Shown piece after piece: positions 35,740 to 44,424 of a stretch of DNA of 64,000 nucleotides. Under the pieces are notes generated by a model that saw nothing but the letters and a program-made list of their open reading frames with translations, did not search any database and was not told where the DNA came from. The stretch is from Achromobacter xylosoxidans (GTDB taxonomy: Bacteria; Pseudomonadota; Gammaproteobacteria; Burkholderiales; Burkholderiaceae_B), in NCBI RefSeq assembly GCF_001457475.1, contig NZ_LN831029.1, positions 5,022,001 to 5,086,000 of the forward strand. Direction: 5' to 3'. A program made the position numbers and the translations under genes. Within the stretch, counting starts at the first letter, position 1. Each line of letters opens with the position of its first letter.

Positions 35740-36675
35740 CTAGCGCCCCCAGCGCAGCACCAGCGGATCCAGCCGCCGCGCCACGTCCAGCAGGCCCTGC
35801 CGCACTTCCGGCCGCATGGCCGGAAATGGATGGCGCGGCGCGTCGCAGGCGATCACGCCGCCCGCCTTCATCAAGGCCTTGGCGGTCAGGATGCCGCCCT
35901 GGCGATTCTCGTAGTTGATCAGCGGCAGCCAGCGTTCGTACAGGCGGTAGGCCTCGTCGGCGCGGCCTGCTCGGTGTGCCTCGATGATCGGCCGGATGCC
36001 GTCGGCGAAGCCGCCGCCCGTCATGGACCCGGTGGCGCCGGCATCCAGGTCCGGCAGCAGCGTGATGGCCTCTTCGCCGTCCCACGGCCCTTCCACCGCC
36101 GCGCCGCCCAGCGCGATCAGGTCGCGCAGCTTGCTGGCCGCGCCGGCGGTCTCGATCTTGAAGTACGACACCTGGGCGATGTCGCGCGCCATGCGCGCCA
36201 GCAGCGCGGCGGGCAGCGGCGTGCCGGCCACCGGCGCGTCCTGGATCATGATGGGGATGTCGATGGCGTCCGACACCTGCTGGAAGAACCCGACCACCTG
36301 TTCCTCGGCAACGCGGAGGGTGGCGCCGTGGTACGGCGGCATGATCATCACCATGGCCGCGCCCTGCGCCTGCGCCCGGCGGCTGCGCGCCGCGCACACC
36401 TGGGTGCCGTAGTGCGTGGTGGTGACGATCACCGGCACCCGGCCGGCCACGTGTTCCAGCAAGGTGCACGTCAGCACTTCGCGCTCGTCGTCCGACAGCG
36501 AGAACTGCTCGGAGAAGTTGGCCAGGATGCACAGGCCGTCGACGCCGCAGTCGATCATGAAATCGGCCGCGCGCTTCTGGCCCGGCAGGTCCAGCTCGCC
36601 CGACTCGGTGAAGATGGTGGGCACCACCGGAAAAATGCCGCGATAGCGCGGCGCCGGCACAGTCGTCGTGGTCAT
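35740..36675 (-). CDS. DHDPS/NAL-family dehydratase or aldolase, probable 2-keto-3-deoxy sugar-acid enzyme
   Basis: 311-residue TIM-barrel enzyme of the dihydrodipicolinate synthase family. The Schiff-base Lys is in QVSYFKIETAG. The loop normally reading GTTGE is CILANFSEQFSLSDDER, and the YNxP position reads MIQDAPVAGTPLP; both variants are, to my memory, those of L-2-keto-3-deoxyarabonate dehydratases rather than DapA. Its neighbour is L-rhamnonate dehydratase (5 bp away), so the substrate is probably a 2-keto-3-deoxy acid. It is convergent with pldA; a 7-bp hairpin at 35717-35734 separates them. Confidence 0.82.
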   Translation of the reverse strand: MTTTTVPAPRYRGIFPVVPTIFTESGELDLPGQKRAADFMIDCGVDGLCILANFSEQFSLSDDEREVLTCTLLEHVAGRVPVIVTTTHYGTQVCAARSRRAQAQGAAMVMIMPPYHGATLRVAEEQVVGFFQQVSDAIDIPIMIQDAPVAGTPLPAALLARMARDIAQVSYFKIETAGAASKLRDLIALGGAAVEGPWDGEEAITLLPDLDAGATGSMTGGGFADGIRPIIEAHRAGRADEAYRLYERWLPLINYENRQGGILTAKALMKAGGVIACDAPRHPFPAMRPEVRQGLLDVARRLDPLVLRWGR

Positions 36676-36680
36676 GGCGC

Positions 36681-37853
36681 TCACTCGATGATGTTGAAGT
36701 CTTTCAGGTATTCGGTCTTCAGGCTCAGGCCCAGCCCCGGCTTGTTGTCGTCCAGGTCGATGAAGCCTTCCCTGGCCACCGGCTCGCCGTTGAAGATGTA
36801 GTAGAACAGCTCGTTGCCCACTTCCACGTCGAACATCGGGAAATACTCGCTCATGGGCGAGGCCAGCGTGCTCATGGTCAGGTGGTAGTTGTGCATCTGG
36901 CCGGCGTGCGGGATGACCGGCACGCTGTAGGCCTCGCACAGGGCGTTGATCTTGTGCGCGGCGGTGATGCCGCCGACGCGGTTGGTGTCGTACTGCACCA
37001 CCGACACCGCCTTGCGGTCCAGCAGCTGCTTGAAGCCATACAGCGAGAACTCGTGCTCGCCGCCCGAGATCGGGATCGAGGTCAGCTGGTTCAGTTCGGC
37101 GTAGCCGTCGATGTCGTCGGCGATCACCGGTTCTTCCAGCCAGCGCGGCTCGAACTTCTCCAGCTTGGGCAGCATGCGCTTGGCGTACTCCAGGTTCCAG
37201 CCCATGTAGCATTCGAGCATCAGGTCGGTGTCGTAGCCGATCACCTCGCGCACCGCCTCGACCGATTTCAGGTTCTCCGCCACGCCGCGCTGCAGGTGCG
37301 CCGGGCCGTAGCCGAAGCGCATCTTGAACGCCGTGAAACCCTGGTCCAGATAGGTCTGGGCCTCTTCCTGCATGGCCTTCAGGTCGGTGCGGTACAGCTT
37401 GGAGTAATAGACCGGAATCTTCTCCTTGGTGCGTCCGCCCAGCAGCTTGAAGACCGGCTTGCCGACCGATTTGCCCAGGATGTCCCAGATCGCCAGGTCC
37501 ACGCCCGAGATCGCCGCCATGGTCACGCCCTTGCGGCCCCAGGCGTGGGTGGCGCGGTACATGCGCTGCCACAGGTACTCGTAGTCCCACGGGTCCTGGC
37601 CGATCACCAGCGGCGCCAGGTACTGGTCGATGATGGCCTTGGCCACCCGCGGCGCCAGCGCCACGTTGCCCAGCCCGACGATGCCGTCATCGGTCTCGAC
37701 CTCGACCACGGTCCAGCCGTGGAAGCGGAAGGTGCTCATGGTTTCCTGCGGCGAATACAGCAGGTCCATGGCGTTGGAGCAGAAGTTGCCTAGCGGCGGC
37801 ACGGTCTTGCCGGTCCATTCAAAGACGCGGGCGCGGACGGATTTGATCTTCAT
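36681..37853 (-). CDS. rhmD: L-rhamnonate dehydratase-like enolase-superfamily enzyme
   Basis: 390-residue mandelate-racemase-type enolase superfamily protein. The N-terminal capping domain begins [20 protein letters not shown], and the [20 protein letters not shown] and [23 protein letters not shown] blocks match L-rhamnonate dehydratases. Metal ligands are expected in [16 protein letters not shown] and SGGEHE; the catalytic His in [12 protein letters not shown]. The enzyme dehydrates L-rhamnonate or a similar aldonate to the 2-keto-3-deoxy acid. AGGA lies 7 bp before the ATG. PdxA2-like and Bug genes precede it on the same strand. Confidence 0.88.
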   Translation of the reverse strand: MKIKSVRARVFEWTGKTVPPLGNFCSNAMDLLYSPQETMSTFRFHGWTVVEVETDDGIVGLGNVALAPRVAKAIIDQYLAPLVIGQDPWDYEYLWQRMYRATHAWGRKGVTMAAISGVDLAIWDILGKSVGKPVFKLLGGRTKEKIPVYYSKLYRTDLKAMQEEAQTYLDQGFTAFKMRFGYGPAHLQRGVAENLKSVEAVREVIGYDTDLMLECYMGWNLEYAKRMLPKLEKFEPRWLEEPVIADDIDGYAELNQLTSIPISGGEHEFSLYGFKQLLDRKAVSVVQYDTNRVGGITAAHKINALCEAYSVPVIPHAGQMHNYHLTMSTLASPMSEYFPMFDVEVGNELFYYIFNGEPVAREGFIDLDDNKPGLGLSLKTEYLKDFNIIE

Positions 37854-37909
37854 GGGGGTTCCTGCGAAAAGGGGTCGAACGATGCGATGAACGGTAAAGA
37901 ACGGCCGCC

Positions 37910-38953
37910 TCAGGCCGCCGCGCGCGCGGCGCGATGCGACAGGCCCATGCGGCAGGCGATGCGGAAGGCCTGCCAGGTAGCGTCGACGCTGGCGCGTCCC
38001 TGGCCGGCAATGTCGTAGGCGGTGCCGTGGGCCGGCGTGGTGATCGGGATCGGCAGGCCGCCCTGCACCGTCACCCCGCGCGAAAAGCCCAGCAGCTTGA
38101 TCGCGATCTGGCCCTGGTCGTGGTACATGGTGACGATGGCCTGGAACTCGCCCGTCTGCGCCTTCAGGAAGATGGTGTCGGCGGGGAACGGGCCCTGCAC
38201 CGGCAGCCCTTCCTGGTTCAACTGGCGCACGGCCGGGGCGATGATGTCGACCTCTTCGCGCCCGCAGGTGCCGCCGTCGCCGCCATGCGGATTGAAGGCC
38301 GCCACCGCCACCCGCGGCGCGGCCACGCCGTTGGCCTGCAGCGACTGGTAGATCAGCCGCGTGGCGGCCTTGATGCCGTCGATGCTGAGCGCGGCGGCGG
38401 CGTCCTTGAGCGGAATGTGCGAGGACACGCGCGAGGTCCACAGCTCGCCCAGCGTGTTGAATTCGCAGAAGTAGCCGGTCACGCCCAGGTACTGCGCGAA
38501 GTGGTGCAGTTCGTCGTCGTGGCGCAGGCCGCCCTGCTTCATCGCGTGCTTGTTCAGCGGCGCGAAGCAGATGGCGTCGATATGGCCGGCCAGCGCCGCG
38601 TCCATGCAGGCGTCCAGCACGCGCAGCACCGAGGCGCCGCCAGGGGCCTGCGCCTGCCCCAGGTTGACGTCCTCGCGCCGCACGGTATCCATCGCCAGCC
38701 ACGCCGGCGCGCGGGTATCCGGCCGCGCCCGCACCGCGGCGAAGCCGTCCACCGCCTGCGTCGCCACCTGCACGCCCGCCACCCGCTGGCCCTCGCGCCA
38801 CAGCCATTCATCGCCCACCAGCACGATGTTGGCCAGCTGCGCCGCCTCGGGCCGCGCCAGCAGGCGCGCGATCAGTTCGGGGCCGATGCCGGCGGGGTCG
38901 CCCAGCGTCAGGGCAATGACGGGCTTGGCGGCGGGGTTGCTTTCGATGCTCAT
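37910..38953 (-). CDS. PdxA-family 4-phospho-hydroxyacid dehydrogenase (PdxA2-like)
   Basis: 347-residue member of the PdxA family, NAD-dependent metal-requiring oxidative decarboxylases. The core motifs are [26 protein letters not shown], the metal-site [24 protein letters not shown] and [15 protein letters not shown]. Canonical PdxA makes pyridoxine precursor; PdxA2 members catabolise 4-phospho-threonate or 4-phospho-erythronate. Position in a sugar-acid cluster supports the catabolic type, but no DUF1537 kinase is present here to supply a phosphorylated substrate, so the reaction is uncertain. Confidence 0.88.
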   Translation of the reverse strand: MSIESNPAAKPVIALTLGDPAGIGPELIARLLARPEAAQLANIVLVGDEWLWREGQRVAGVQVATQAVDGFAAVRARPDTRAPAWLAMDTVRREDVNLGQAQAPGGASVLRVLDACMDAALAGHIDAICFAPLNKHAMKQGGLRHDDELHHFAQYLGVTGYFCEFNTLGELWTSRVSSHIPLKDAAAALSIDGIKAATRLIYQSLQANGVAAPRVAVAAFNPHGGDGGTCGREEVDIIAPAVRQLNQEGLPVQGPFPADTIFLKAQTGEFQAIVTMYHDQGQIAIKLLGFSRGVTVQGGLPIPITTPAHGTAYDIAGQGRASVDATWQAFRIACRMGLSHRAARAAA

Positions 38954-38960
38954 GCTGCGT

Positions 38961-39935
38961 TCATTCCACGGAAATATGGTTCTTCTTGATGATGGCGGCG
39001 TAGCGCTGGTTCTCGGTCTGGTGGAACTGCGCGAACTGCGCCTGGCTCATGGGGCTGATGTCGGCGCCGATGGCCTGCAGGCGCGTCTGGGTCTCGGGCA
39101 TGGCCAGCACCGCATTGACCGAGTCATGCACGCGCCGCTGCACCGCCGCCGGCGTGTTGCCGGGCATGTAGATGCCGTACCAGGCGCTCATCTCGACGCC
39201 GCTGACGCCGGCTTCGGCCATGGTCGGCACATCGGGCAGCTGCGGATTGCGCTTGGCACTCAGCACCGCCAGCGCGCGCACCTTGCCGCTCTTGATGTGC
39301 GGAATGACGGACGACGCGGTCTCGAAGGCGATCTGCACCTGGCCGCCCATCAGGTCGACCATGGCCGGGCCGCTGCCGCGATAGGGAATATGGGTCATCT
39401 GCACGCCGGTGGCGTCCTTGAACAGTTCGGCGGCGATGTGCTGGGTGCTGCCCGAACCGCTGCTGGCGAAGTTGTATTCACCCGGCTTGCGCTTGAGCAG
39501 CGCGATCAGCTCTTGCACCGACTTGGCCGGCAATTGGTTGTTGACCACCAGGATGTTCGGCACCGCGCCCACGAACACCACCGGGGTCAGGTCGCGGTCG
39601 TTGTCGTAGCCCAGCTTGAGCAGGTGCGGCGCGATCGCATGCGCGGTGGATACGCCCATCACCATGGTGTGGCCGTCGCCCGATTTGGCCGCCAGGTCCG
39701 CCGCCAGCGTGTTGGACGCGCCCGGCTTGTTCTCCACCACCACGGTCTGCTTGAGCATCGGCCCGAGCTTGTCGGCCACGGCGCGCGCCATGGCGTCGGT
39801 GCCGCCGCCGGGGGCCGAGCCCACCAGCAGGCGCAGCGGCCGGGTCGGCCAGTCGGCGCTCTGCGCCTGGGCGGATACGGCGGCGGACAGGCACAGCACG
39901 CCCGCCGCCAATGCGGCATAAAGCCGAGTCTTCAT
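38961..39935 (-). CDS. Bug-family (TctC-like) periplasmic substrate-binding protein
   Basis: 324-residue complete Bug receptor. The signal peptide ends SAQA-QS (about residue 24). Typical motifs are WPTRPLRLLVGSAPGGGTDAMARAVADKL, the KPGASNTLAADLAAKS segment, and HIPYRGSGPAMVDLMGGQVQ. No TctA or TctB partners are nearby, as is usual for these abundant orphan receptors. The first gene of the sugar-acid operon; likely binds the acid degraded by the downstream enzymes. Confidence 0.93.
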   Translation of the reverse strand: MKTRLYAALAAGVLCLSAAVSAQAQSADWPTRPLRLLVGSAPGGGTDAMARAVADKLGPMLKQTVVVENKPGASNTLAADLAAKSGDGHTMVMGVSTAHAIAPHLLKLGYDNDRDLTPVVFVGAVPNILVVNNQLPAKSVQELIALLKRKPGEYNFASSGSGSTQHIAAELFKDATGVQMTHIPYRGSGPAMVDLMGGQVQIAFETASSVIPHIKSGKVRALAVLSAKRNPQLPDVPTMAEAGVSGVEMSAWYGIYMPGNTPAAVQRRVHDSVNAVLAMPETQTRLQAIGADISPMSQAQFAQFHQTENQRYAAIIKKNHISVE

Positions 39936-39991
39936 GGTTGTCTCCTTGGGGGCTTATGGCCCGTAGCGGGCTTTGTTATGCCTGCATCTTA

Positions 39992-40008
39992 GAAACAACC
40001 GCTGTTTC
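39992..40008. promoter_or_regulatory. LysR-type operator dyad in the divergent bug/lysR promoter
   Basis: GAAACA-N5-TGTTTC is a perfect 6-bp dyad centred at 40000, with a further GAAAC half site at 40017-40021. It lies between the minus-strand sugar-acid operon and the plus-strand lysR gene, 48 bp before the lysR ATG, which suits an autorepressing LysR activator. Confidence 0.6.
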
Positions 40009-40055
40009 CGTAAAATGAAACTTTTGCACCAACCGTTCACCACAGGCGATCAATC

Positions 40056-40982
40056 ATGGAACGCGTCCCGAACGTCCCCGCGCTGCTCTCGCGGCTGCGC
40101 ATGCGGCAGATCGTGCTGCTGTTGGCCATCGAAGAACGCGGCACCCTGCGGGCTGCCGCCACCCAGCTCAACATGACGCAGTCCGCTGCCAGCAAGATGC
40201 TGCACGAACTGGAACTGGCCATCGGCCAAGCGCTGTTCGAGCGCGTCGGCCGCGGCCTGGCGCTGACCGCCGCCGGGGAATGCGTGATGGAGTATTTCCG
40301 CGGCATGCGCGGCACGGTGTCATCGCTGGCGCGGGAACTGGAAGAACTGCGCCTGGGCAGCGCCGGCAAACTGTTCATCGGCAGCATCATGGCCGCCTCG
40401 CCGGGCCACCTGACCGACGCCCTGCTGCGCCTGAAGCAGACCTACCCGCTACTGGCCGTGGAGATCTCCACCGGCACCAGCGACCTGCTGATCGAACGGC
40501 TGAACGAGGGCAGGCTCGACGTCGTCATCGGCCGCATGCTGACCCTGTCCGAACGCCATTACGTCTTCCGCCCCATCGGCGACGAGGCCCTCTCCGTCAT
40601 CGCCGCGGTCGATCACCCCCTGACACGCCGCAAGCGCATCACCTTCGACGCGCTGCAGGCCTACCCCTGGATCCTGCAACCCCACGGCAGTCCCATGCGC
40701 GACGTCCTGGAACAGGAATTCCGCGCCCACGACACGCCCCTGCCCAAGGGCCTGATCGAGTCCGCCTCGATCCTCACCACCACCAACCTGGCCATGAAGT
40801 CCGACATGCTGGGGGTCATCCCCGACTCCGTCGCCAGCCGCTACGCCCGCCACGGCCTGCTCGCCATCATCCCCTACCAACTCCAGCACACCCTGACCGC
40901 CTTCGGCAGCATCATCCCCAAGGACCGCCCGCTAAGCGCGCCCGCCAGGCACTTCGTGGACCTGCTGCACGACACGGAATAA
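40056..40982 (+). CDS. LysR-type transcriptional regulator of the sugar-acid operon
   Basis: 308-residue LysR regulator. The winged HTH is at about 12-72 (MRQIVLLLAIEERGTLRAAATQLNMTQSAASKMLHELE), and the effector domain covers about 100-300. It is divergent from the Bug-pdxA2-rhmD-DHDPS genes and is their probable regulator. The 3' third of the gene prefers C-ending codons more than the rest of the window, though no frame break is seen. Confidence 0.93.
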   Translation: MERVPNVPALLSRLRMRQIVLLLAIEERGTLRAAATQLNMTQSAASKMLHELELAIGQALFERVGRGLALTAAGECVMEYFRGMRGTVSSLARELEELRLGSAGKLFIGSIMAASPGHLTDALLRLKQTYPLLAVEISTGTSDLLIERLNEGRLDVVIGRMLTLSERHYVFRPIGDEALSVIAAVDHPLTRRKRITFDALQAYPWILQPHGSPMRDVLEQEFRAHDTPLPKGLIESASILTTTNLAMKSDMLGVIPDSVASRYARHGLLAIIPYQLQHTLTAFGSIIPKDRPLSAPARHFVDLLHDTE

Positions 40983-41399
40983 ACGCACAAGACACCCAGG
41001 GCAAATGCCACCAGCCCCCGGCGCAGCCCCACCAGCCGCCAACACCCCAACACCGCCCCGACGCAAGACCCCGCGTAAGCCCCAAAAGGCCGCCCGCGCG
41101 GCCGACCTGGGGCGGGCCCCGCAAACCTCTCCATGCCCCCGCCGGTCTGACAACGCGACGCTCCAAGACGCTCGCAGCCCCTCGCGGCGGGCGATGGGGC
41201 GGCGGGCAACCTCGATGCGCCCGAGGGAATCTGAAGGGAAGGCCGCAGGCCTGGACGAAGATGACGAAGGGGAAGTCCGGAGCGAACGCTCCGGACCGCA
41301 ATCGTGGGCGCCCGCCGCCTCATCGCCCGCCGCGAGGGGCGACCTACGAAGCGCGCCCACAACCACGTCCCCAACAAAGCCCCCAAAAAAAGAACGGAC
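40983..41399. other. 417-bp non-coding stretch with inverted repeats
   Basis: No convincing gene: reading frames here are low-complexity (Pro/Arg/Ala) and lack ribosome binding sites. Sequence features are a GGCCGC-CCGC-GCGGCC hairpin at 41088-41103, a long inverted repeat (41177-41340) and an inner hairpin (41275-41296), all described separately. The stretch lies between the lysR stop and the end of the convergent cco operon. Confidence 0.6.
41177..41340. repeat. 31-bp near-perfect inverted repeat with inner hairpin
   Basis: The arms are 41177-41207 and 41310-41340, with 30 of 31 positions complementary (mismatch at 41197). The 102-bp spacer holds a perfect 10-bp hairpin (GTCCGGAGCG-AA-CGCTCCGGAC, 41275-41296). 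The arms contain a CGGCGGGC-GATG-GGCGGCGGGC pattern. It resembles a dispersed intergenic repeat or a structured RNA; a transposase gene is not present. Confidence 0.75.
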
Positions 41400-41636
41400 C
41401 TAAAGATCCGGATCCTCCTCCACCTTAGGCATCAAATAAGCCGTCAACGCACTCGACGCCCCCGCCATCCCCCAAAGCAGAAAGAACGACACGGTATAGA
41501 ACCCCACCCGCCCCGTCGGCACATATCCGAACACCGCCACATCCAACGGGTCGATCAACGCAAAGACAATCGCGCTGCCCACGGCCGCCGCCAGGAACGA
41601 CGGCCACAGTATCCACATCAACGACCTCAACCCCAT
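41400..41636 (-). CDS. small two-helix membrane protein at the end of the cco operon
   Basis: 78-residue protein with two transmembrane segments (about 8-27 and 46-66) and an acidic tail (KVEEDPDL). It starts 19 bp after the ccoH-like gene on the same strand, so it is probably translated from the cbb3 oxidase mRNA. No family recognised; I infer a role in oxidase assembly or stability from position only. Confidence 0.7.
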   Translation of the reverse strand: MGLRSLMWILWPSFLAAAVGSAIVFALIDPLDVAVFGYVPTGRVGFYTVSFFLLWGMAGASSALTAYLMPKVEEDPDL

Positions 41637-41655
41637 GGCGCGCCTCCGGAAATCA

Positions 41656-41892
41656 TCAACGGACGCCGACCGCGGCCGGCGGCGTCGGCAGCGGCTCCAC
41701 CTGCTCGATCACCAGTCCGCGCTTGACCACGCCTTCCTGGATCGGCTGGTTGCCGAACTGCGTATAGGCCAGGTAGATCGTGATGGCACAGCCGATCACC
41801 GCCAGGAACGGCCCGGCCATCAGGAACCACGGCCAGAACTCGCGGTACCAGGGTTTCGCCGGCATCGGCGCGGCAAGATGGACAGTATTCAT
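41656..41892 (-). CDS. ccoH: shortened FixH/CcoH-like protein
   Basis: 78-residue protein started at MNTVHLAAP (41892), which has AAGGA 8 bp upstream; ATGs at 41901 and 41928 are alternatives. It matches the N-terminal part of FixH: a PWYREFWPWFLMAGPFLAVIGC segment leading into one membrane helix, then a periplasmic EGVVKRGLVIEQ. FixH/CcoH proteins are normally about 150-170 residues with a periplasmic beta-rich domain; here only about 30 residues follow the helix. CcoH helps cbb3 oxidase assembly. It follows ccoG. Confidence 0.8.
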   Translation of the reverse strand: MNTVHLAAPMPAKPWYREFWPWFLMAGPFLAVIGCAITIYLAYTQFGNQPIQEGVVKRGLVIEQVEPLPTPPAAVGVR

Positions 41893-41914
41893 CGTTGGCA
41901 TCCTTGGTTCGGAA

Positions 41915-43405
41915 TCACTCGGGGACATAAAAACTCGCGGCTTCGTCGGTTTCGACCGGCCGGTTCTCTTGATCGTGGGCGCGGGCCCGCAGCGTGATCG
42001 GGTGCGCGCCCGGCTCGGCCCCGGCCGGCGCGCGGATCACCATCGGCACCAGCTTGTTGGCCGCCGCCTCGACATCCACCACGTCCGACTCGCCCTGCCC
42101 GGCGCGCACCGCCAGTCCGGGCATGCCGTCGGCCGACAGCCGCAAGCGCAGCGGCGAGTCCGAAGTGTTGATGATCTGCAGCCGATACACGTTCTCGATC
42201 ATGCCGCCGGCCACCTCGCGCCCCAGCACGCCGCGATCGCGGATCACGTCCACCCGCAGCGGGTTGCGCAACGTCAGCGACACCACGAATGCCACCGCCA
42301 GCCCCAGGATCAGCGTGCCGTAGATCAGCACGCGCGGGCGCAGCAGGTGCGAGCGCGCGCTCTGGGTCGACAGCCCTTCCAGCATCGCCCGCTCCGAGGT
42401 GTAGCGGATCAGCCCGGACGGGTACTGCATCTTGTCCATCACCTGCTCGCAGGCGTCGATACAGGCGCCGCAGCCGATGCACATGTATTGCAGCCCGTCG
42501 CGGATGTCGATGCCGGTCGGGCACACCTGCACGCACAGGCTGCAATCGACGCAGTCGCCCAGCCCTGCGGCCTTGTGGTCGACCTTGCGCGAGCGGCCGC
42601 CGCGCGGATCGCCGCGGCGCTTGTCGTAGGTCACCACGAAGGTGTCGGGGTCGACCATCACGCTCTGGAAGCGCGCGTACGGGCACATGTACTTGCAGAC
42701 CGACTCGCGCATGAAGCCGGCATTGCCCCAGGTGGCGAAGCCGTAGAACAGCATCCAGAACCATTGCCACGGCCCAAGCTGCAGCGCGAACAGCTCGTGG
42801 CCCAGTTCGCGGATCGGCGCGAAGTAGCCGATGAAGGTCGAGCCGGTCCACCAGGCCAGCGCGATCCACAGGAAGTGCTTGGTGACCTTCAGGCGCGCCT
42901 TGCGCCAGGTCCAGGGCGACTCGTCCAGGCGGATGCGGGCGACGCGGTCGCCTTCGACCTTGCGCTCGATCCACATGAAGATCTCGGTGTAGACCGTCTG
43001 CGGACAGGCGTAGCCGCAGAACAACCGGCCGGCCACCGCAGTGAACAGGAACAGCGCCAGCGCCGAGATCACCAGCAGCACTGCCAGGTAGACCACGTCC
43101 TGGGGCCACAGCACCAGGCCGAACAGGTAGAACTTGCGCGCACCCAGGTCGAACAGCACGGCCTGGCGACCGTTCCATTGCAGCCAGGGCAGGCCGTAGA
43201 AGATCAGCTGCGTGAGAAAGACGAAGGCAATGCGCCAGCGCGCGAAGATGCCGCTGACCGAGCGCGGATAGATCTTGCTGCGCACGCCGGCCAGGGTCTG
43301 CTCCAGCGTCTCCTGGCCGGGCCGGGGCGGCCGCACGTGCGGCCGCCAGGGTGGCGGGTCGCCGCCAGGCGAGCTGCTGACGCTTGCGGTTGACCCATCA
43401 TCCAT
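41915..43405 (-). CDS. ccoG: cbb3 oxidase accessory protein CcoG (FixG/RdxA)
   Basis: 496-residue membrane iron-sulfur protein started at 43405 (GGAG upstream). Several helices precede two ferredoxin-type clusters, CVDCSLCVQVCPTGID and CIGCGACIDACEQVMD (about 270-310). A LFCGYACPQTVYTEIFMW motif is in the N-terminal half, and the C-terminal periplasmic domain (about 360-490) is immunoglobulin-like. CcoG is a cupric reductase that supports copper delivery to CcoN. It is intact, in contrast to ccoI and ccoH. Confidence 0.95.
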   Translation of the reverse strand: MDDGSTASVSSSPGGDPPPWRPHVRPPRPGQETLEQTLAGVRSKIYPRSVSGIFARWRIAFVFLTQLIFYGLPWLQWNGRQAVLFDLGARKFYLFGLVLWPQDVVYLAVLLVISALALFLFTAVAGRLFCGYACPQTVYTEIFMWIERKVEGDRVARIRLDESPWTWRKARLKVTKHFLWIALAWWTGSTFIGYFAPIRELGHELFALQLGPWQWFWMLFYGFATWGNAGFMRESVCKYMCPYARFQSVMVDPDTFVVTYDKRRGDPRGGRSRKVDHKAAGLGDCVDCSLCVQVCPTGIDIRDGLQYMCIGCGACIDACEQVMDKMQYPSGLIRYTSERAMLEGLSTQSARSHLLRPRVLIYGTLILGLAVAFVVSLTLRNPLRVDVIRDRGVLGREVAGGMIENVYRLQIINTSDSPLRLRLSADGMPGLAVRAGQGESDVVDVEAAANKLVPMVIRAPAGAEPGAHPITLRARAHDQENRPVETDEAASFYVPE

Positions 43406-43473
43406 TTGCTGCTCCGTGCTGTAAGTCCATGTGATATGGGGGCCGCCGTCGCGGCGCCCCACCTATGCGCCGC

Positions 43474-44424
43474 CTATTTGGCCGCGGCGGTCGTGGCCGG
43501 CTGCGCTTGCGCGTCGGGCTTGTTCGACAGGCCCCAGACCCAGGCCGTCAGGATCTTGATCTGTTCCGGGGTCAGGATGTCGCCGTGCGCCGGCATGCGG
43601 TTCTCGCGGCCATCCAGGATCGTCTTGACGATGGTGGCTTCCGAGCTGCCATACAGCCAGACGTCGTCCGTCAGGTTGGGCGCGCCCAGGGCCTGGTTGC
43701 CCTTGCCGTCGACACCGTGACAGGCGACGCAGAAGTTGGCGAACTCGCGCTGGCCGCGGAACACCCGCACCGGATCGGCCGTCAGTCCCGACAGCGAACG
43801 CACGTACTGGGCGATGTCACCGGCGGTCTTGGGATCGATGGCGGCCTTCCAGGGCGGCATCACGCCGATGCGGCCATTGGTGATGGTCTGCATGATGGCT
43901 TCGGGCGAGCCGCCATGCAGCCAGTCCGTGTCGGTCAGATTGGGAAAGCTGGGGCCGCCCTTGGCGTCGGAACCGTGGCACTGCGAGCAGGTGTTCAGGA
44001 ACAGGCGCTGGCCGATTTCACGGGCGCCCGGATCCGCGGCGATCTGCGGCACCGTCATGGTCTCGAAACGCGCGTAGATCGGGCGCACGGCCTCGGCCAT
44101 TTTGGCCTGCTGCTGCGCCACCTCGTTGGCACTGCTGTAGCCCAGCTGGCCCTTGTACGAACCCAGGCCCGGCATGAAGAACAGGTAACCCAGCGCGAAC
44201 GCGCAGGCCAGCAGGTACATCCAGGTCCACCAGCCAGGCACCGGATTGTTCAGTTCGGTCAGGTCGCCATCCCAGACGTGGCCGGTGTCTTCCACCTGGC
44301 CATTGGCCGGCTTGGTCTTGAGCCAACGACGCTGCGTATACAGCAGCCACACGCACCACACCACGCCGCCGACCGCGACGATCGAGATGAAATACCCCCA
44401 GAAGCCATTGACGAAATCGCTCAT
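43474..44424 (-). CDS. ccoP: cbb3-type cytochrome c oxidase subunit CcoP (di-haem cytochrome c)
   Basis: 316-residue subunit III. One N-terminal anchor (FWGYFISIVAVGGVVWCVWLLY) and a second helix at about 66-86 (WWTWMYLLACAFALGYLFFMPG) are followed by two cytochrome c domains with CSQCH (about residue 148) and CVACH (about 235). The DGDLTELNNPVPGWW block is diagnostic for CcoP. The ATG overlaps the ccoQ stop (ATGA). It passes electrons from cytochrome c to CcoO/CcoN. Confidence 0.97.
   Translation of the reverse strand: MSDFVNGFWGYFISIVAVGGVVWCVWLLYTQRRWLKTKPANGQVEDTGHVWDGDLTELNNPVPGWWTWMYLLACAFALGYLFFMPGLGSYKGQLGYSSANEVAQQQAKMAEAVRPIYARFETMTVPQIAADPGAREIGQRLFLNTCSQCHGSDAKGGPSFPNLTDTDWLHGGSPEAIMQTITNGRIGVMPPWKAAIDPKTAGDIAQYVRSLSGLTADPVRVFRGQREFANFCVACHGVDGKGNQALGAPNLTDDVWLYGSSEATIVKTILDGRENRMPAHGDILTPEQIKILTAWVWGLSNKPDAQAQPATTAAAK

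Noticed and set aside
35740..37590. 616-residue frame joining the DHDPS-family gene to sequence inside rhmD
   Set aside because: The upstream half is an out-of-frame reading of rhmD; the start at 36675 gives the proper family length, so there is no gene fusion.
41177..41340. insertion sequence bounded by the inverted repeat
   Set aside because: The 102-bp spacer cannot encode a transposase and no target-site duplication is visible; a non-autonomous element remains possible.
41005..41403. 132-residue and other open frames in the lysR-cco gap
   Set aside because: Low-complexity Pro/Arg/Ala sequence on both strands, no ribosome binding site, and it reads across an inverted repeat.
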